The translations under genes were made by a program, and so were the position numbers. The notes under the pieces were generated by a model. It did no database searches. It was not told where the DNA came from and was given only the letters and a program-made list of their open reading frames with translations. Source: Hirundichthys speculiger (taxonomy: Eukaryota > Chordata > Actinopteri > Beloniformes > Exocoetidae). From it: DNA of 64,000 nucleotides. Of this stretch, positions 36,301 through 42,479 are shown piece by piece (within the stretch, counting starts at the first letter, position 1; each line of letters starts with the position of its first letter). Location: assembly GCA_018398805.1 (NCBI GenBank), contig JAGFBZ010000854.1, positions 434,001 through 498,000 on the forward strand. The letters are read 5' to 3'.

Positions 36301-39300
36301 CAGGGTCCAGTTCACAATCACAGCAGCAGAGCAGCTCCGTAGGACCGATCCGTCTTCGTCTTGTTTGACTTCATATTTGTTCAAACAAGAATAACACTTC
36401 AATGTTGTCATCGGTCTGAGGTTTTATTTCTGTAACCTTCAACAGTCAGATGGTTCATGATATTTTTAGCAGTACTAATTGAAAGAGGTAATAGAACTCA
36501 GCAGCTGAAGAAGCTGGAGGACTTCTCATCCTCCACGTTGAGCTCCTCAGAACATTTCACTGCAGTCCGTTTAAATGAACCAGAAGATTTAGAACGTGAA
36601 ACGTCTTAGTTGTAAATGTAGAGTGACAGTCCAGATCAGAAGCAGTTCTGTGGCAGCAGAAGCCTCCACCACTAACTGCTACTACTGTTGAGATAGCAGA
36701 CGAACCTCCAGGTCCACAAACAGAACCCTGTGGAGCTCCTAGATAGCTCCTCTCAGAGGAAACTCCTAGTTTTCTGTGTGTACATGACTGTGGGGGTCTT
36801 GGAGGAGTGAAGTCTAACAGCCACTGTTGTGCGGGTCAGGACCGTCCCAGAAGCGCCGTGGACCAGTTGGGTTTTGTGGAGCGAGAGGTGGGCAGGACGA
36901 GGATGAGTGTGGAGGAGCAGCTGGAGAGGATGAGGAGGAACCAGGAGGCCTCACTGCTCCGAGAGAAGAGGAGAGAAACACCATCCAGATCCCAGTCCTT
37001 CAACAGAGAAAACCCGCTGATGTCACAGGTGATGACGTTTCCAAACCTGTCCAAACCAGACTGGTCTGATCCAGACCTGTCCAAACCAGACTGGTCCCAA
37101 CCAGACCGGTCTGATTCAGACTGGTCCAAACCAGACTGTTCTGATCCAGACTGTTCCAAACCAGACTGGTCTGATCCAGACCTGTCAAAATCAGACTGGT
37201 CTGATCCAGACTGGTCCAAACCAGACTGTTCTGATCCAGACTGGTCTGATCCAGACCTGTCCAAATCAGACTGGTCCCAACCAGACCGGTCTGATTCAGA
37301 CTGGTCCAAACCAGACTGTTCTGATCCAGACTGTTCCAAACCAGACTGGTCTGATCCAGACCTGTCCAAATCAGACTGGTCTGATCCAGACTGGTCCAAA
37401 CCAGACTGTTCTGATCCAGACTGGTCTGATCCAGACTGGTCTGATCCAGACCTGTCCAAACCAGACTGGTCTGATCCAGACCTGTCCAAATCAGACTGGT
37501 CTGATCCAGACCTGTCCAAACCAGACTGGTCCCAACCAGACTAGTCCAAACCAGACTGGTCTGATTCAGACTGGTCCAGACCAGACTGTTCTGATCCAGA
37601 CTGGTCCAAACCAGACTGGTCTGATCCAGACCTGTCCAAATCAGACTGGTCTGATCCAGACTGGTCCAAACCAGATTGGTCTGATCCAGACCTGGTCCAA
37701 ACCAGACTGGTCCCAACCAGACTGGTCTGATTCAGACTGGTCCAAACCAGACTGGTCAGATCCAGACTGGTCCAAACTAGACTGGTCCAAACTAGACTGG
37801 TCCAAACCAGACTGGTCTGATCCAGACTGGTCCAAACAGGACTGGTCTGATCCAGACTGGTCTAAATCAGACTGGTCTGATCCAGACTGGTCCAAACCAG
37901 ACTGTTCCAAACCAGACTGGTCCAAACCAGACTGATCTGATCCAGACCTGTCCAAACCAGACTGGTCCCAACCAGACCGGTCTGATTCAGACTGGTCCAA
38001 ACCAGACTGTTCTGATCCAGACTGTTCCAAACCAGACTGGTCTGATCCAGACCTGTCCAAATCAGACTGGTCTGATCCAGACTGGTCCAAACCAGACTGT
38101 TCTGATCCAGACTGGTCTGATCCAGACCTGTCCAAACCAGACTGGTCTGATCCAGACCTGTCGAAATCAGACTGGTCCCAACCAGACTGGTCCAAACCAG
38201 ATTGGTCTGATCCAGTCCTGTCCAAACCAGACTGGTCCCAACCAGACTGGTCCAAACCAGACTGGTCTGATTCAGACTGGTCCAGACCAGACTGTTCTGA
38301 TCCAGACTGGTCCAAACCAGATTGGTCTGATCCAGACCTGTCCCAACCAGACTGGTCTGATTCAGACTGGTCCAAACCAGACTGGTCATATCCAGACTGG
38401 TCCAAACTAGACTGGTCCAAACTAGACTGGTCCAAACCAGACTGGTCTGATCCAGACTGGTCCAAACAGGACTGGTCTGATCCAGACTGGTCTAAATCAG
38501 ACTGGTCTGATCCAGACTGGTCCAAACCAGACTGTTCCAAACCAGACGGGTCCAAACCAGACTGGTCTGATCCAAACTGGTCCAAACCCGACTAGTCCAA
38601 ACCAGACTGGTCTGATCCAAACTGGTCTAAACTCGGCTCATGCCGGTGTGTGTTTGTGTGTGTTTGTGCAGAAGTGTGTCCAGCCAGGGGGGGTGTGTCC
38701 GGACCCGGTAGAGCTGGAGGCGGCACTGCAGCAGCTGAAGGCAGAGCAAAGCAGGACGACCTCAGGAGACAACAACAGAGCCCTCACCTTCACACAGGTT
38801 AACCTCAGCTTTGACTCCACATTCACCACAGATCCACCACAGCTGGAAACTTCCCCCAGGTCCAGCTGTGGACCAGTAGACCAGTGCTTGAGTATATCAG
38901 TCATATTCTCTAAATACATACCAACACCTGCGCAGCTGTTCATGCAGCTGGTTCTAAATAATGAAATTATGTTGATCTGGTCAGATAACCCTTTCAACCA
39001 TGGAGGATGTGATCATGTGGACATCCTGCTGCTCCTTTTCCTCATCAGTCCACGTCTGTGTTTGACTCTGCAGGAGACACAGAGATCAGAGGAGGTGAAG
39101 AACGCCAACAACCTGCTGGAAAAGGATGAGACACAGAGCGATACCAACAGTACAGATGAGGTACTTATACCTTTCAAACTCAGTTTGAAACTAAGTTTTA
39201 TCAACAGTTTAAGATTTCCACTGTGATATTGGAGTTTTCACAGCAGAGCAAAGCTAACGGAGCAACAACAGAGCAGCACAGCAAACAGTTGAACTGAATT

Positions 39301-42122
39301 CATTACAGTTCAGTACAAACACTGCCCCCCAATGGCAGCGCCATGCTACTGCACATGAGGTTGAGGAAGACCAACATAACTCTATAGAACTATGCAGAAC
39401 TATGTAGGAACTGCAGCCTCTAGTGGTCGGTAGAGGAACTGCAGCCTCTAGTGGTCAGTAGAGGAAATGCAGCCTCTAGTGGTCGGTAGAGGAACTGCAG
39501 CCTCTAGTGGTCGGTAGAGGAACTGCAGCCTCTAGTGGTCAGCAGACGCTGTATAAACTGATCTGTTTGCGTTCCAGCTGTGTCAGAGCCAGACTGCGGT
39601 GATTCTGGACCTCGGATCGCAGTCTCAGCGGGTGGAGATCGTCCACTTTCAGCCCTTCGATGGAGAACAAGATGTAACCAGCTCACCAACCAACCCTACT
39701 ACTGACAACAGGTGTGTTACAGAACAGGTTAGAGTTTCTAATAAGCAGACCAGGTTTTTAGTGGAACATCTGAAGATCCTGTCTTGCGGAGCCGACTGTG
39801 ATGTCACCGGGTCACTGGGATGGAATCAGGTCACCTCCATGTGGGGGCTGGTGCTGCTCAGTGATCCACTCGGGAATGATGCAGGAATCCCAGTTTTATG
39901 CTGTTGGAGTTTTCCAGAAATCTCAGAACCTCTGTGGGTTTGAATCTTTATGGTCCAGAACTCAGACCATAAACCAGGAACTTTCTCATATTCATATTTT
40001 TTCTGTGCTGGTGCTCTTCTACAGAGGTCAGTCATGCACGCTGAAGGGAGTTTATAGTCTTGATGGATGAGAGCTACAGCACAGCTGGTCTATACTTGTC
40101 TGTGCTGTCTATACTGGTCTGTGCTGGTCTATACTGGTCTGTGCTGGTCTGTAGTTTTGTGTGCTGTGTTTCTACCTGCTTCTTTCTTCTGAGTCCAAAC
40201 TTTCATGTTCATGAAGCTTTCAGACACAGAGTCCCGAGCCGATGGAGGAGGAGACGGATGGTGACCAACAGATGAGTGGAGAGCAGCTGGAGAAGAGTCT
40301 GGATCCATACACCCAGAAGCACACCAACATGCTGCCTTGTGGGTTTGAACACTGACACTACAGAAAACAGCTGCATGTCACTCCACATCTGGAACTACAG
40401 TCTCTAGTGGTCAGTAGAGGAACTGCAGCCTCTAGTGGTCGGTAGAGGAATTGCAGCCTCGCAGCCTCTAGTGGTCAGTAGAGGAACTGCAGCCTCCAGT
40501 GGTCGGTAGAGGAACTGAAGCCTCTAGTGGTCAGTAGAGGAACTGCAGCCTCTACTGGTCAGTAGAGGAACTGCAGCCTCTACTGGTCAGTAGAGGGACT
40601 GCAGCTGCCACTATTAGGTTATAAGTCCAGATAAATGGAGAGCAGAACCATTGAGAACTGATACCAGATCAATACAGTGATCTGTGGGGTCAGGTCTTTG
40701 AGGTCAAGTCTGTGGGGTCAGGTCTTTGATGTGGGGTCTTTGAGGTCAGGTCTGTAGAGTCGGGTCTTTGAGGTCAGGTCTGTGTGGTCAGGTCTTTGAG
40801 GTCAGGTCTGTGTGGTCAGGTCAGTGGGGTCAGGTCTTTGAGGTCAGGTCTGTGGGGTCAGGTCTTTGAGGTCAGGTCTGTGAGGTCAGGTCTGTGGGGT
40901 CAGGTCTGTGTGGTCAGGTCAGTGGGGTCAGGTCTGTGGGGTCAGGTCTGTGTGGTCAGGTCTGTGTGGTCAGGTCAGTAGGGTCAGGTCTTTGAGGTCA
41001 GGTCTGTGTGGTCAGGTCTGTGTGGTCAGGTCAGTAGGGTCAGGTCTTTGAGGTCAGGTCTTTGAGGTCAGGTCTTTGAGGTCAGGTCTGTGTGGTCAGG
41101 TCTGTGTGGTCAGGTCTGTGTGGTCAGGTCAGTAGGGTCAGGTCTTTGAGGTCAGGTCTTTGAGGTCAGGTCTTTGAGGTCAGGTCTGTGTGGTCAGGTC
41201 TGTGTGGTCAGGTCAGTAGGGTCAGGTCTTTGAGGTCAGGTCTTTGAGGTCAGGTCTTTGAGGTCAGGTCTGTGTGGTCAGGTCTGTGTGGTCAGGTCAG
41301 TAGGGTCAGGTCTTTGAGGTCAGGTCTGTGTGGTCAGGTCTGTGAGGTCAGGTCTGTGGGGTCAGGTCTGTGGGGTCAGGTCTGTGGGGTCAGGTCTGTG
41401 TGGTCAGGTCAGTGGGGTCAGGTCTGTGTGGTCAGGTCTGTGTGGTCAGGTCAGTGGGGTCAGGTCTGTGTGGTCAGGTCTGTGTGGTCAGGTCTGTGTG
41501 GTCAGGTCAGTGGGGTCAGGTCTGTGTGGTCAGGTCAGTCAGGTCTGGTGGTCAGGTCAGGTGTGGTGGTCAGGTCTGAGGTGGTCTGTGTGGTCAGGTC
41601 AGTGGGGTCAGGTCTGTGGTCAGGTCTGTGTCAGGTCAGTGGGTCAGGTCTGTGTGGTCAGGTCTGTGTGGGGTCTGTGAGGTCAGGTCTTTGAGGTCAG
41701 GTCTGTGGGGTCAGGTCTGTGGGGTCAGGTCTTGAGGTCAGGTCAGTGGGGTCAGGTCTGTGTGGTCAGGTCTGTGTGGTCAGGTCAGTGGGGTCAGGTC
41801 TTTGAGGTCAGGTCTGTGTGGTCAGGTCAGTGGGGTCAGGTCAGTGGGGTCAGGTCTGTGTGGTCAGGTCTGTGTGGTCAGGTCAGTGGGGTCAGGTCTT
41901 TGAGGTCAGGTCTGTGAGGTCAGGTCTGAGGGGTCAGGTCTGTGCGGTCAGGTCTGTGGGGTTAAGTCTTTGAGGTCAGGGCTGGTGATGAACAAGTAGT
42001 TCTCGATTCTGTTTCCATTAATTTTTATCTGTTTTTTCTGAGTGGAGAACAACTACAACATCATTTCCATTCTTCATGTCTCTGCAGCTCAGACCTTCAC
42101 CCTGGTGACTAGCGACACATGA
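6312..42122 (+). CDS. plekha5: Pleckstrin homology domain family A member 5 (plekha5), 28 visible exons
   Basis: plekha5 encodes a phosphoinositide-binding adaptor of the PEPP/PLEKHA family that acts at cell junctions and microtubules. Exon translations follow the vertebrate protein in order: a post-WW linker ending in [17 protein letters not shown]; a full PH domain (exons 13237-15851); a 9-residue repeat block; [34 protein letters not shown]; the [18 protein letters not shown] coiled coil; [79 protein letters not shown]; and [14 protein letters not shown]. The LTKISSIKL and [10 protein letters not shown] blocks fit PLEKHA5 better than PLEKHA6 or PLEKHA7. The first exons (WW domains) are upstream of the window or hidden in the repeat region. 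Two exons contain apparent indels (19544-19546 and 20935-20936). The last two exons are my best model. All named junctions are GT-AG, with phases that agree except at those indels. Confidence 0.9.
7020..7545. repeat. AT-rich degenerate tandem block
   Basis: TTTTACAACAAAAAxTT-like units separated by 30-60 bp recur with heavy decay, for example near 7050, 7140, 7235 and 7510. No transposon ends were seen. Confidence 0.4.
9035..9335. mobile_element. Interspersed repeat fragment (class uncertain)
   Basis: The text around GATGGAGATGGTGTCAGCC, GGTAGCTGGTTCCA and TTTGGATATTCTAGGAA resembles a non-coding repeat I recall as widespread in fish genomes. No ends or target duplication could be set. Confidence 0.35.
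9507..9554 (+). CDS. plekha5: Candidate 48-nt cassette exon of plekha5
   Basis: A very strong pyrimidine tract (cccctcccctcctgtttccag) precedes 48 bases ending in a gcag/gtaacg donor. The length is divisible by three and the phase fits the flanking exons. Inclusion would add [17 protein letters not shown] in frame before PAPKAS. I do not recognise the peptide, and chance cannot be excluded. Confidence 0.4.
9555..11013 (+). other. plekha5 intron, no recognisable element
   Basis: This is unique-looking sequence. No exon, tandem array or transposon end could be supported. Confidence 0.5.
11014..11170 (+). CDS. plekha5: plekha5 exon b
   Basis: Joined to the 6395 donor, it completes NEQ and reads [32 protein letters not shown], then a Thr run (seven ACC/ACT-type codons) before a gtcagt donor. 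The SEASNY segment matches PLEKHA5 just before the PH domain. Confidence 0.88.
11171..13236 (+). other. plekha5 intron
   Basis: The intron carries the 15-bp minisatellite (11640-12255) and a TTC microsatellite at about 13030-13063. Nothing else is recognisable. Confidence 0.6.
11640..12255. repeat. 15-bp minisatellite, unit GGTCAGACGTTCTCG
   Basis: About 40 degenerate copies are present, with A/G changes at the CpG. Because the unit is five codons long, false ORFs of the type FSGQT repeat run through it. Confidence 0.9.
13237..13341 (+). CDS. plekha5: plekha5 exon c (start of PH domain)
   Basis: It reads [20 protein letters not shown] and then [10 protein letters not shown]. It supplies beta-strand 1 of the PH domain and the basic stretch before it. 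Length is 105 bp, phase 0 to 0. Confidence 0.93.
13400..13645. repeat. 26-bp minisatellite, unit ACCCTGGTCTCTGTTGGACT...
   Basis: About ten near-identical copies occur, some lacking the GGTTCT part. Confidence 0.9.
13905..14415. repeat. 20-bp minisatellite, unit ACCTTCCAGACCAACCCAGA
   Basis: About 25 copies with substitutions are present. Shorter copies of the same motif recur at 34640-34705 and about 50440-50470. Confidence 0.9.
14519..14591 (+). CDS. plekha5: plekha5 exon d (PH domain)
   Basis: It reads [20 protein letters not shown] and FYYR. The K-x-W-K-x-R-W-F-V-L motif carries basic residues that bind inositol phosphates in PH domains. Confidence 0.95.
14592..14971 (+). other. plekha5 intron with short 50-bp-type tandem
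   Basis: GGTCACATGATCCAGCCCTG-type units with GAGTCGGGTCACATG repeat about three times at 14665-14785. Confidence 0.6.
14972..15072 (+). CDS. plekha5: plekha5 exon e (PH domain)
   Basis: It reads [20 protein letters not shown] and [11 protein letters not shown], the PH-domain middle strands. Boundaries are ctgcag and gtaagt. Confidence 0.95.
15073..15735 (+). other. plekha5 intron, little recognisable
   Basis: A short TTAGGG run sits near 15555-15570; otherwise I see nothing. Confidence 0.5.
15736..15851 (+). CDS. plekha5: plekha5 exon f (end of PH domain)
   Basis: It reads [20 protein letters not shown] and [12 protein letters not shown], the last strands and C-terminal helix with its invariant tryptophan. 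Confidence 0.95.
15852..16537 (+). other. plekha5 intron, no recognisable element
   Basis: A G12-type homopolymer lies near 15990. A stretch at about 16000-16065 (CTTCACAGTAACA) resembles 13805-13880 and may be a shared short repeat. Confidence 0.45.
16538..17644 (+). CDS. plekha5: plekha5 large exon with 9-residue repeat block
   Basis: This 1,107-bp exon starts [20 protein letters not shown] and [11 protein letters not shown], matching PLEKHA5. From about 16725 to 17275 it encodes about 20 tandem 9-residue units of the type KDGEKYALQ, decaying to forms such as EVRKYATLR. It then returns to [11 protein letters not shown], an Ala-rich run and [16 protein letters not shown]. From memory, human PLEKHA5 has only a single QKDGQ-like remnant here, so the block looks expanded. 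Codons vary between units, so it is an old or selected coding repeat rather than a fresh duplication. Confidence 0.92.
17645..18469 (+). other. plekha5 intron, first part
   Basis: There is a short A run at 17883 and a stretch from TTAAAGGAGCAGTGTGTAAT (about 17911) onward that resembles the edge of a common fish non-coding repeat. No ends were defined. Confidence 0.4.
18470..19294. repeat. 15-bp minisatellite, unit ATCAATGACATGGCT, split by a MITE
   Basis: About 17 copies lie left of, and 18 right of, the element at 18734-19020. Five-codon periodicity keeps every frame open on both strands, giving false ORFs. Confidence 0.93.
18734..19020. mobile_element. 287-bp MITE-like element with perfect inverted ends
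   Basis: It starts TTAGAGATGCGCGGATGA and ends in the exact reverse complement. TGGGTA flanks both sides (18728-18733 and 19021-19026). It is GC-rich at the ends and AT-rich within, with no ORF. The superfamily is uncertain, since the duplication could be 6 or 7 bases given the repetitive target. Confidence 0.8.
19381..19668 (+). CDS. plekha5: plekha5 exon with apparent +1 frameshift
   Basis: The exon reads [30 protein letters not shown] and [19 protein letters not shown] in the incoming frame. After the GGG at 19544-19546 the conserved sequence [20 protein letters not shown] continues one base later. Removing one G would give RPGSTSTV. The exon ends cccacag/gtacca, with a donor that is part of a 20-bp tandem repeat. 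The frame after the shift is the one that joins correctly to the next exon. Confidence 0.88.
19661..19740. repeat. 20-bp tandem repeat covering a splice donor
   Basis: Four units of GCCCACAGGCACCAGTATAC are present. The first unit has GT at the exon edge (cacag/gtacc), while units 2-4 have GC at the same place. Confidence 0.9.
20065..20775 (-). mobile_element. Decayed Tc1/mariner-type transposon copy (antisense), interrupted
   Basis: Segments such as CTCGTCTGTCCAGACGACGT, CTTCCAAATGAACCAGACTG, TTGGAAATGAGTTTTATAAC and GCTGATGTCTTTCTCTCTAG match, from memory, a widespread fish repeat that reads as an antisense Tc1-like transposase. Related stretches occur at 35790-36010 and 43350-43600. No intact ORF remains. 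Confidence 0.45.
20352..20508 (+). mobile_element. Short retroposon tail inserted in the decayed copy
   Basis: CAAAAATACTTTATTAATCC and the following GGGGGAAATTCA are the typical ends of fish LINE/SINE tails ('TTTATTGATCCC-GGAAATTC'). TAAAT appears on both sides, just before 20357 and near 20504, as a possible short target duplication. Confidence 0.45.
20837..21077 (+). CDS. plekha5: plekha5 exon with a second apparent frameshift
   Basis: It starts [20 protein letters not shown] and SIPTSPSHG in the incoming frame. After HG, two extra bases (TG, 20935-20936) precede [13 protein letters not shown], then [20 protein letters not shown] and QRMHVTK to a gtaaag donor. The phase of the following exon agrees only with the second frame. 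Read literally, the shift truncates the protein. Confidence 0.87.
21078..21792 (+). other. plekha5 intron with TTC tract
   Basis: CTT/TTC microsatellite at 21125-21208; CCCTAA-like units at 21715-21770 close to the acceptor. The rest is unremarkable. Confidence 0.6.
21793..21879 (+). CDS. plekha5: plekha5 exon (PDRRSM segment)
   Basis: It reads [20 protein letters not shown] and TPQTLQGKT, matching the PDRRSVPAG/LQGKT region. The acceptor is a NAGNAG (ccccagcag), so one Gln may be optional. Confidence 0.9.
21880..23162 (+). other. plekha5 intron
   Basis: A short GATCCCAGTGAAGATCT tandem lies at 22725-22815 and a TTAGGG trio near 22998. No exon is supported. Confidence 0.5.
23163..23282 (+). 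CDS. plekha5: plekha5 exon (coiled coil)
   Basis: It reads [20 protein letters not shown] and [20 protein letters not shown], a well conserved heptad-rich segment. 120 bp, phase 0 to 0. Confidence 0.94.
23450..24737. repeat. 28-bp minisatellite, unit CTGCAGTTCCTCTACCGACC + ACTAGAGG
   Basis: About 45 copies occur, with higher-order patterns from CACAAGAGG and CGCTACAGG variants. The same unit occurs at four other places in the window. Confidence 0.95.
25715..26080. repeat. 42-bp minisatellite, unit starting GTTTAAACGTAGATATCTAC
   Basis: Eight to nine near-identical copies are present, each with the AGATATCT and AGATCT palindromes and ending GCAGGTCCTCC. Confidence 0.93.
26665..26718 (+). CDS. 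plekha5: plekha5 exon (54 bp)
   Basis: It reads [18 protein letters not shown] between cctgcag and gtgagg, continuing the coiled-coil region. Confidence 0.92.
27017..27097 (+). CDS. plekha5: plekha5 exon ([13 protein letters not shown])
   Basis: It reads [20 protein letters not shown] and RPQLYQQ, a conserved block. 81 bp, phase 0 to 0. Confidence 0.94.
27615..28960. repeat. 24-bp (2 x 12) minisatellite, unit CCTTCCATCAGTCCCTCCAA + TGGT
   Basis: Some 55-60 copies of a 24-bp unit and its 12-bp half are present. The length is a multiple of three, so long Pro/Ser ORFs run on the plus strand and Glu/Gly ORFs on the minus strand. Confidence 0.95.
29640..29935. repeat. 19-bp minisatellite, unit GAAGATGACCACTCTTGTA
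   Basis: About 15 copies alternate between ...CTCTTGTA and ...CAGGTCCA variants. Confidence 0.9.
30512..30574 (+). CDS. plekha5: plekha5 exon (acidic linker)
   Basis: It reads [20 protein letters not shown] and D. 63 bp, phase 0. It aligns in position with the PEDYRE...DDVDID linker of the family, but with low similarity. Confidence 0.75.
30676..30756 (+). CDS. plekha5: plekha5 exon (LSRLCEQDK)
   Basis: It reads [20 protein letters not shown] and QQLHREK, a strongly conserved coiled coil. Confidence 0.95.
30836..30982 (+). CDS. plekha5: plekha5 exon (ALLSASQEL)
   Basis: It reads [20 protein letters not shown], then [20 protein letters not shown] and RVST. 147 bp, phase 0. Confidence 0.95.
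30983..31683 (+). other. plekha5 intron with transposon scraps
   Basis: Contains the fragments at 31019-31205; the rest is unique. Confidence 0.5.
31019..31205. mobile_element. Two DNA-transposon-like fragments
   Basis: CCTTTCTCAACTGGGGTGTC followed by a short A run resembles a hAT-type end. CAGTGGTACCTCTACTTATG, from 31110, resembles the start of a known short fish element. Neither has a visible partner end. Confidence 0.35.
31684..31785 (+). CDS. plekha5: plekha5 exon (coiled coil)
   Basis: It reads [20 protein letters not shown] and [14 protein letters not shown]. 102 bp, phase 0. Confidence 0.94.
31855..32055. repeat. ATGG/GATG microsatellite
   Basis: GGAT/TGGATGGA repeats are interrupted by GATGAATGAAT variants. 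Confidence 0.95.
32066..32465. repeat. 19-bp minisatellite, unit CAGTCCCCCGTACGGTTGC
   Basis: About 21 copies differ mostly at the GGTTGC/GGATGC position. It is unusually CpG-bearing for an intronic repeat here. Confidence 0.95.
32522..32630 (+). CDS. plekha5: plekha5 exon ([11 protein letters not shown])
   Basis: It reads [20 protein letters not shown] and [16 protein letters not shown], the conserved end of the coiled-coil region. Confidence 0.95.
32782..32825 (+). CDS. plekha5: plekha5 exon (44 bp)
   Basis: It reads [15 protein letters not shown] after completing the Gly codon. Boundaries are ctgcag and gtacgg, and the phases agree on both sides. Confidence 0.8.
32826..33533 (+). other. 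plekha5 intron
   Basis: A CAGTTCTGACCCCTGACC tandem occupies about 33365-33520; nothing else is recognised. Confidence 0.55.
33534..33704 (+). CDS. plekha5: plekha5 exon (proline-rich)
   Basis: It reads [40 protein letters not shown] and [13 protein letters not shown]. The [14 protein letters not shown] stretch looks like an SH3/WW-type ligand. Confidence 0.88.
33705..35329 (+). other. plekha5 intron
   Basis: A CCATCCGT run lies at 33725-33765, an ACCTTCCAGACCAACCCAGA triplet at 34640-34705, and an ATCAG-based array at 34970-35150. The rest is unique-looking. Confidence 0.55.
34970..35150. repeat. ATCAG pentanucleotide plus composite tandem
   Basis: TTCATATTGATCAGCAGCTC plus CTGAATCAGATCAGATCAG repeats four times. 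Confidence 0.9.
35330..35462 (+). CDS. plekha5: plekha5 exon ([15 protein letters not shown])
   Basis: It reads [20 protein letters not shown] and an acidic tail [18 protein letters not shown]. The acceptor is NAGNAG (ccccagcag), so the exon may begin at 35327. Confidence 0.93.
35633..35754 (+). CDS. plekha5: plekha5 exon ([11 protein letters not shown])
   Basis: It reads [20 protein letters not shown] and [18 protein letters not shown], conserved across PLEKHA5/6/7. Confidence 0.94.
35755..36839 (+). other. plekha5 intron
   Basis: The first 250 bp (about 35790-36010: ACGTTTTCCACTCCTGAATA and CTGGTGATGTCTTTCCCTTT) is a second copy of the decayed repeat at 20500-20770. The rest is unrecognised. 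Confidence 0.45.
36840..37028 (+). CDS. plekha5: plekha5 exon ([14 protein letters not shown])
   Basis: It reads [40 protein letters not shown] and [20 protein letters not shown]. This is the family's basic SVEEQ helix. 189 bp, phase 0. Confidence 0.95.
37040..38640. repeat. 15-bp minisatellite, units TCCAAACCAGACTGG / TCTGATCCAGACTGG
   Basis: More than 100 units alternate between two 15-bp types and fill the intron. They keep several frames open on both strands for 200-300 codons (Ser-Asp-Gln-Ser-Gly-Leu type), which are not genes. Confidence 0.95.
38672..38797 (+). CDS. plekha5: plekha5 exon ([14 protein letters not shown])
   Basis: It reads [20 protein letters not shown] and [20 protein letters not shown] to a gttaac donor. 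The phases fit. It matches the family in position and style more than in exact residues. Confidence 0.78.
39074..39160 (+). CDS. plekha5: plekha5 exon (acidic)
   Basis: It reads [20 protein letters not shown] and QSDTNSTDE between ctgcag and gtactt. 87 bp, phase 0. Confidence 0.75.
39161..39577 (+). other. plekha5 intron with inverted 28-bp repeat
   Basis: CCTCTAGTGGTCGGTAGAGG-type copies at 39412-39545 are the reverse complement of the 23450 array unit and run almost up to the acceptor. Confidence 0.85.
39578..39673 (+). CDS. plekha5: plekha5 exon near the C-terminus
   Basis: It reads [20 protein letters not shown] and [12 protein letters not shown]. Two donors are possible: gat/gtaacc at 39673 (phase 0) or acag/gtgtgt at 39711 (phase 2, adding a [13 protein letters not shown] tail). 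The first keeps an acidic frame in the next exon and is preferred. Confidence 0.6.
39674..40223 (+). other. plekha5 intron
   Basis: A short CTGTGCTGGTCTATACTGGT tandem lies at about 40090-40155; otherwise nothing is seen. Confidence 0.5.
40224..40260 (+). CDS. plekha5: Candidate plekha5 penultimate exon
   Basis: It reads [12 protein letters not shown] and ends before gtgacc. If the donor is not used, the frame continues with [16 protein letters not shown] to a TGA near 40352, giving a different C-terminus. Confidence 0.5.
40385..40612. repeat. 28-bp minisatellite, inverted orientation
   Basis: About eight copies of AACTGCAGCCTCTAGTGGTC + AGTAGAGG, the reverse complement of the 23450 unit. 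Confidence 0.9.
40680..41985. repeat. 14-bp minisatellite, unit GGTCAGGTCTGTGT
   Basis: More than 85 copies occur, with CTTTGA, CAGTGG and CTGTGG variants arranged in higher-order blocks of about 140 bp near 40980-41300. Confidence 0.95.
42088..42122 (+). CDS. plekha5: Candidate plekha5 terminal coding exon
   Basis: After tctctgcag, phase 1 gives (A)[10 protein letters not shown] and stop TGA at 42120-42122. An AATAAA 300 bp further on supports a last exon here. The short C-terminal peptide is not one I recognise. Confidence 0.5.
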
Positions 42123-42419
42123 GCAGTGCTGTCCTCAGTGTCCACACCGCCGTCCCGCCGAGACCAAACACAGATGGCCTGCACTGAGCATGCTCCATGG
42201 CTTCCTGTGTTTACACCAAACCTGTTGTTCCCAGGCCACAAAGAGACTGACGGGGAAGAACATCTGAGAACATCTGGACATCTGGATGGTGCTTTTATCT
42301 GAGTTCCTGTTGAAGATGTCAGAACCTGGACTCTGGAGTCTTATTTCCCCCAGAACCTTTCTGCTTTTAAAGAGACAGATGTTTGAACTGAAATCAGCTG
42401 ATATCATTTATATGGATGT

Positions 42420-42425
42420 AATAAA
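42420..42425 (+). terminator. Poly(A) signal AATAAA for plekha5
   Basis: A perfect hexamer follows the proposed last exon, in unique sequence, before the transposon-rich intergenic stretch. Confidence 0.6.
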
Positions 42426-42479
42426 TGACAACAACTGTTTTTTCTGGTTTCTATAAAAACAAAAATGACAAACGTAGCA

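Noticed and set aside
36807..38585. Long ORFs on both strands (245-314 codons)
   Set aside because: They are products of a 15-bp repeat; the plus-strand one begins in a true exon but runs past a good gtgatg donor.
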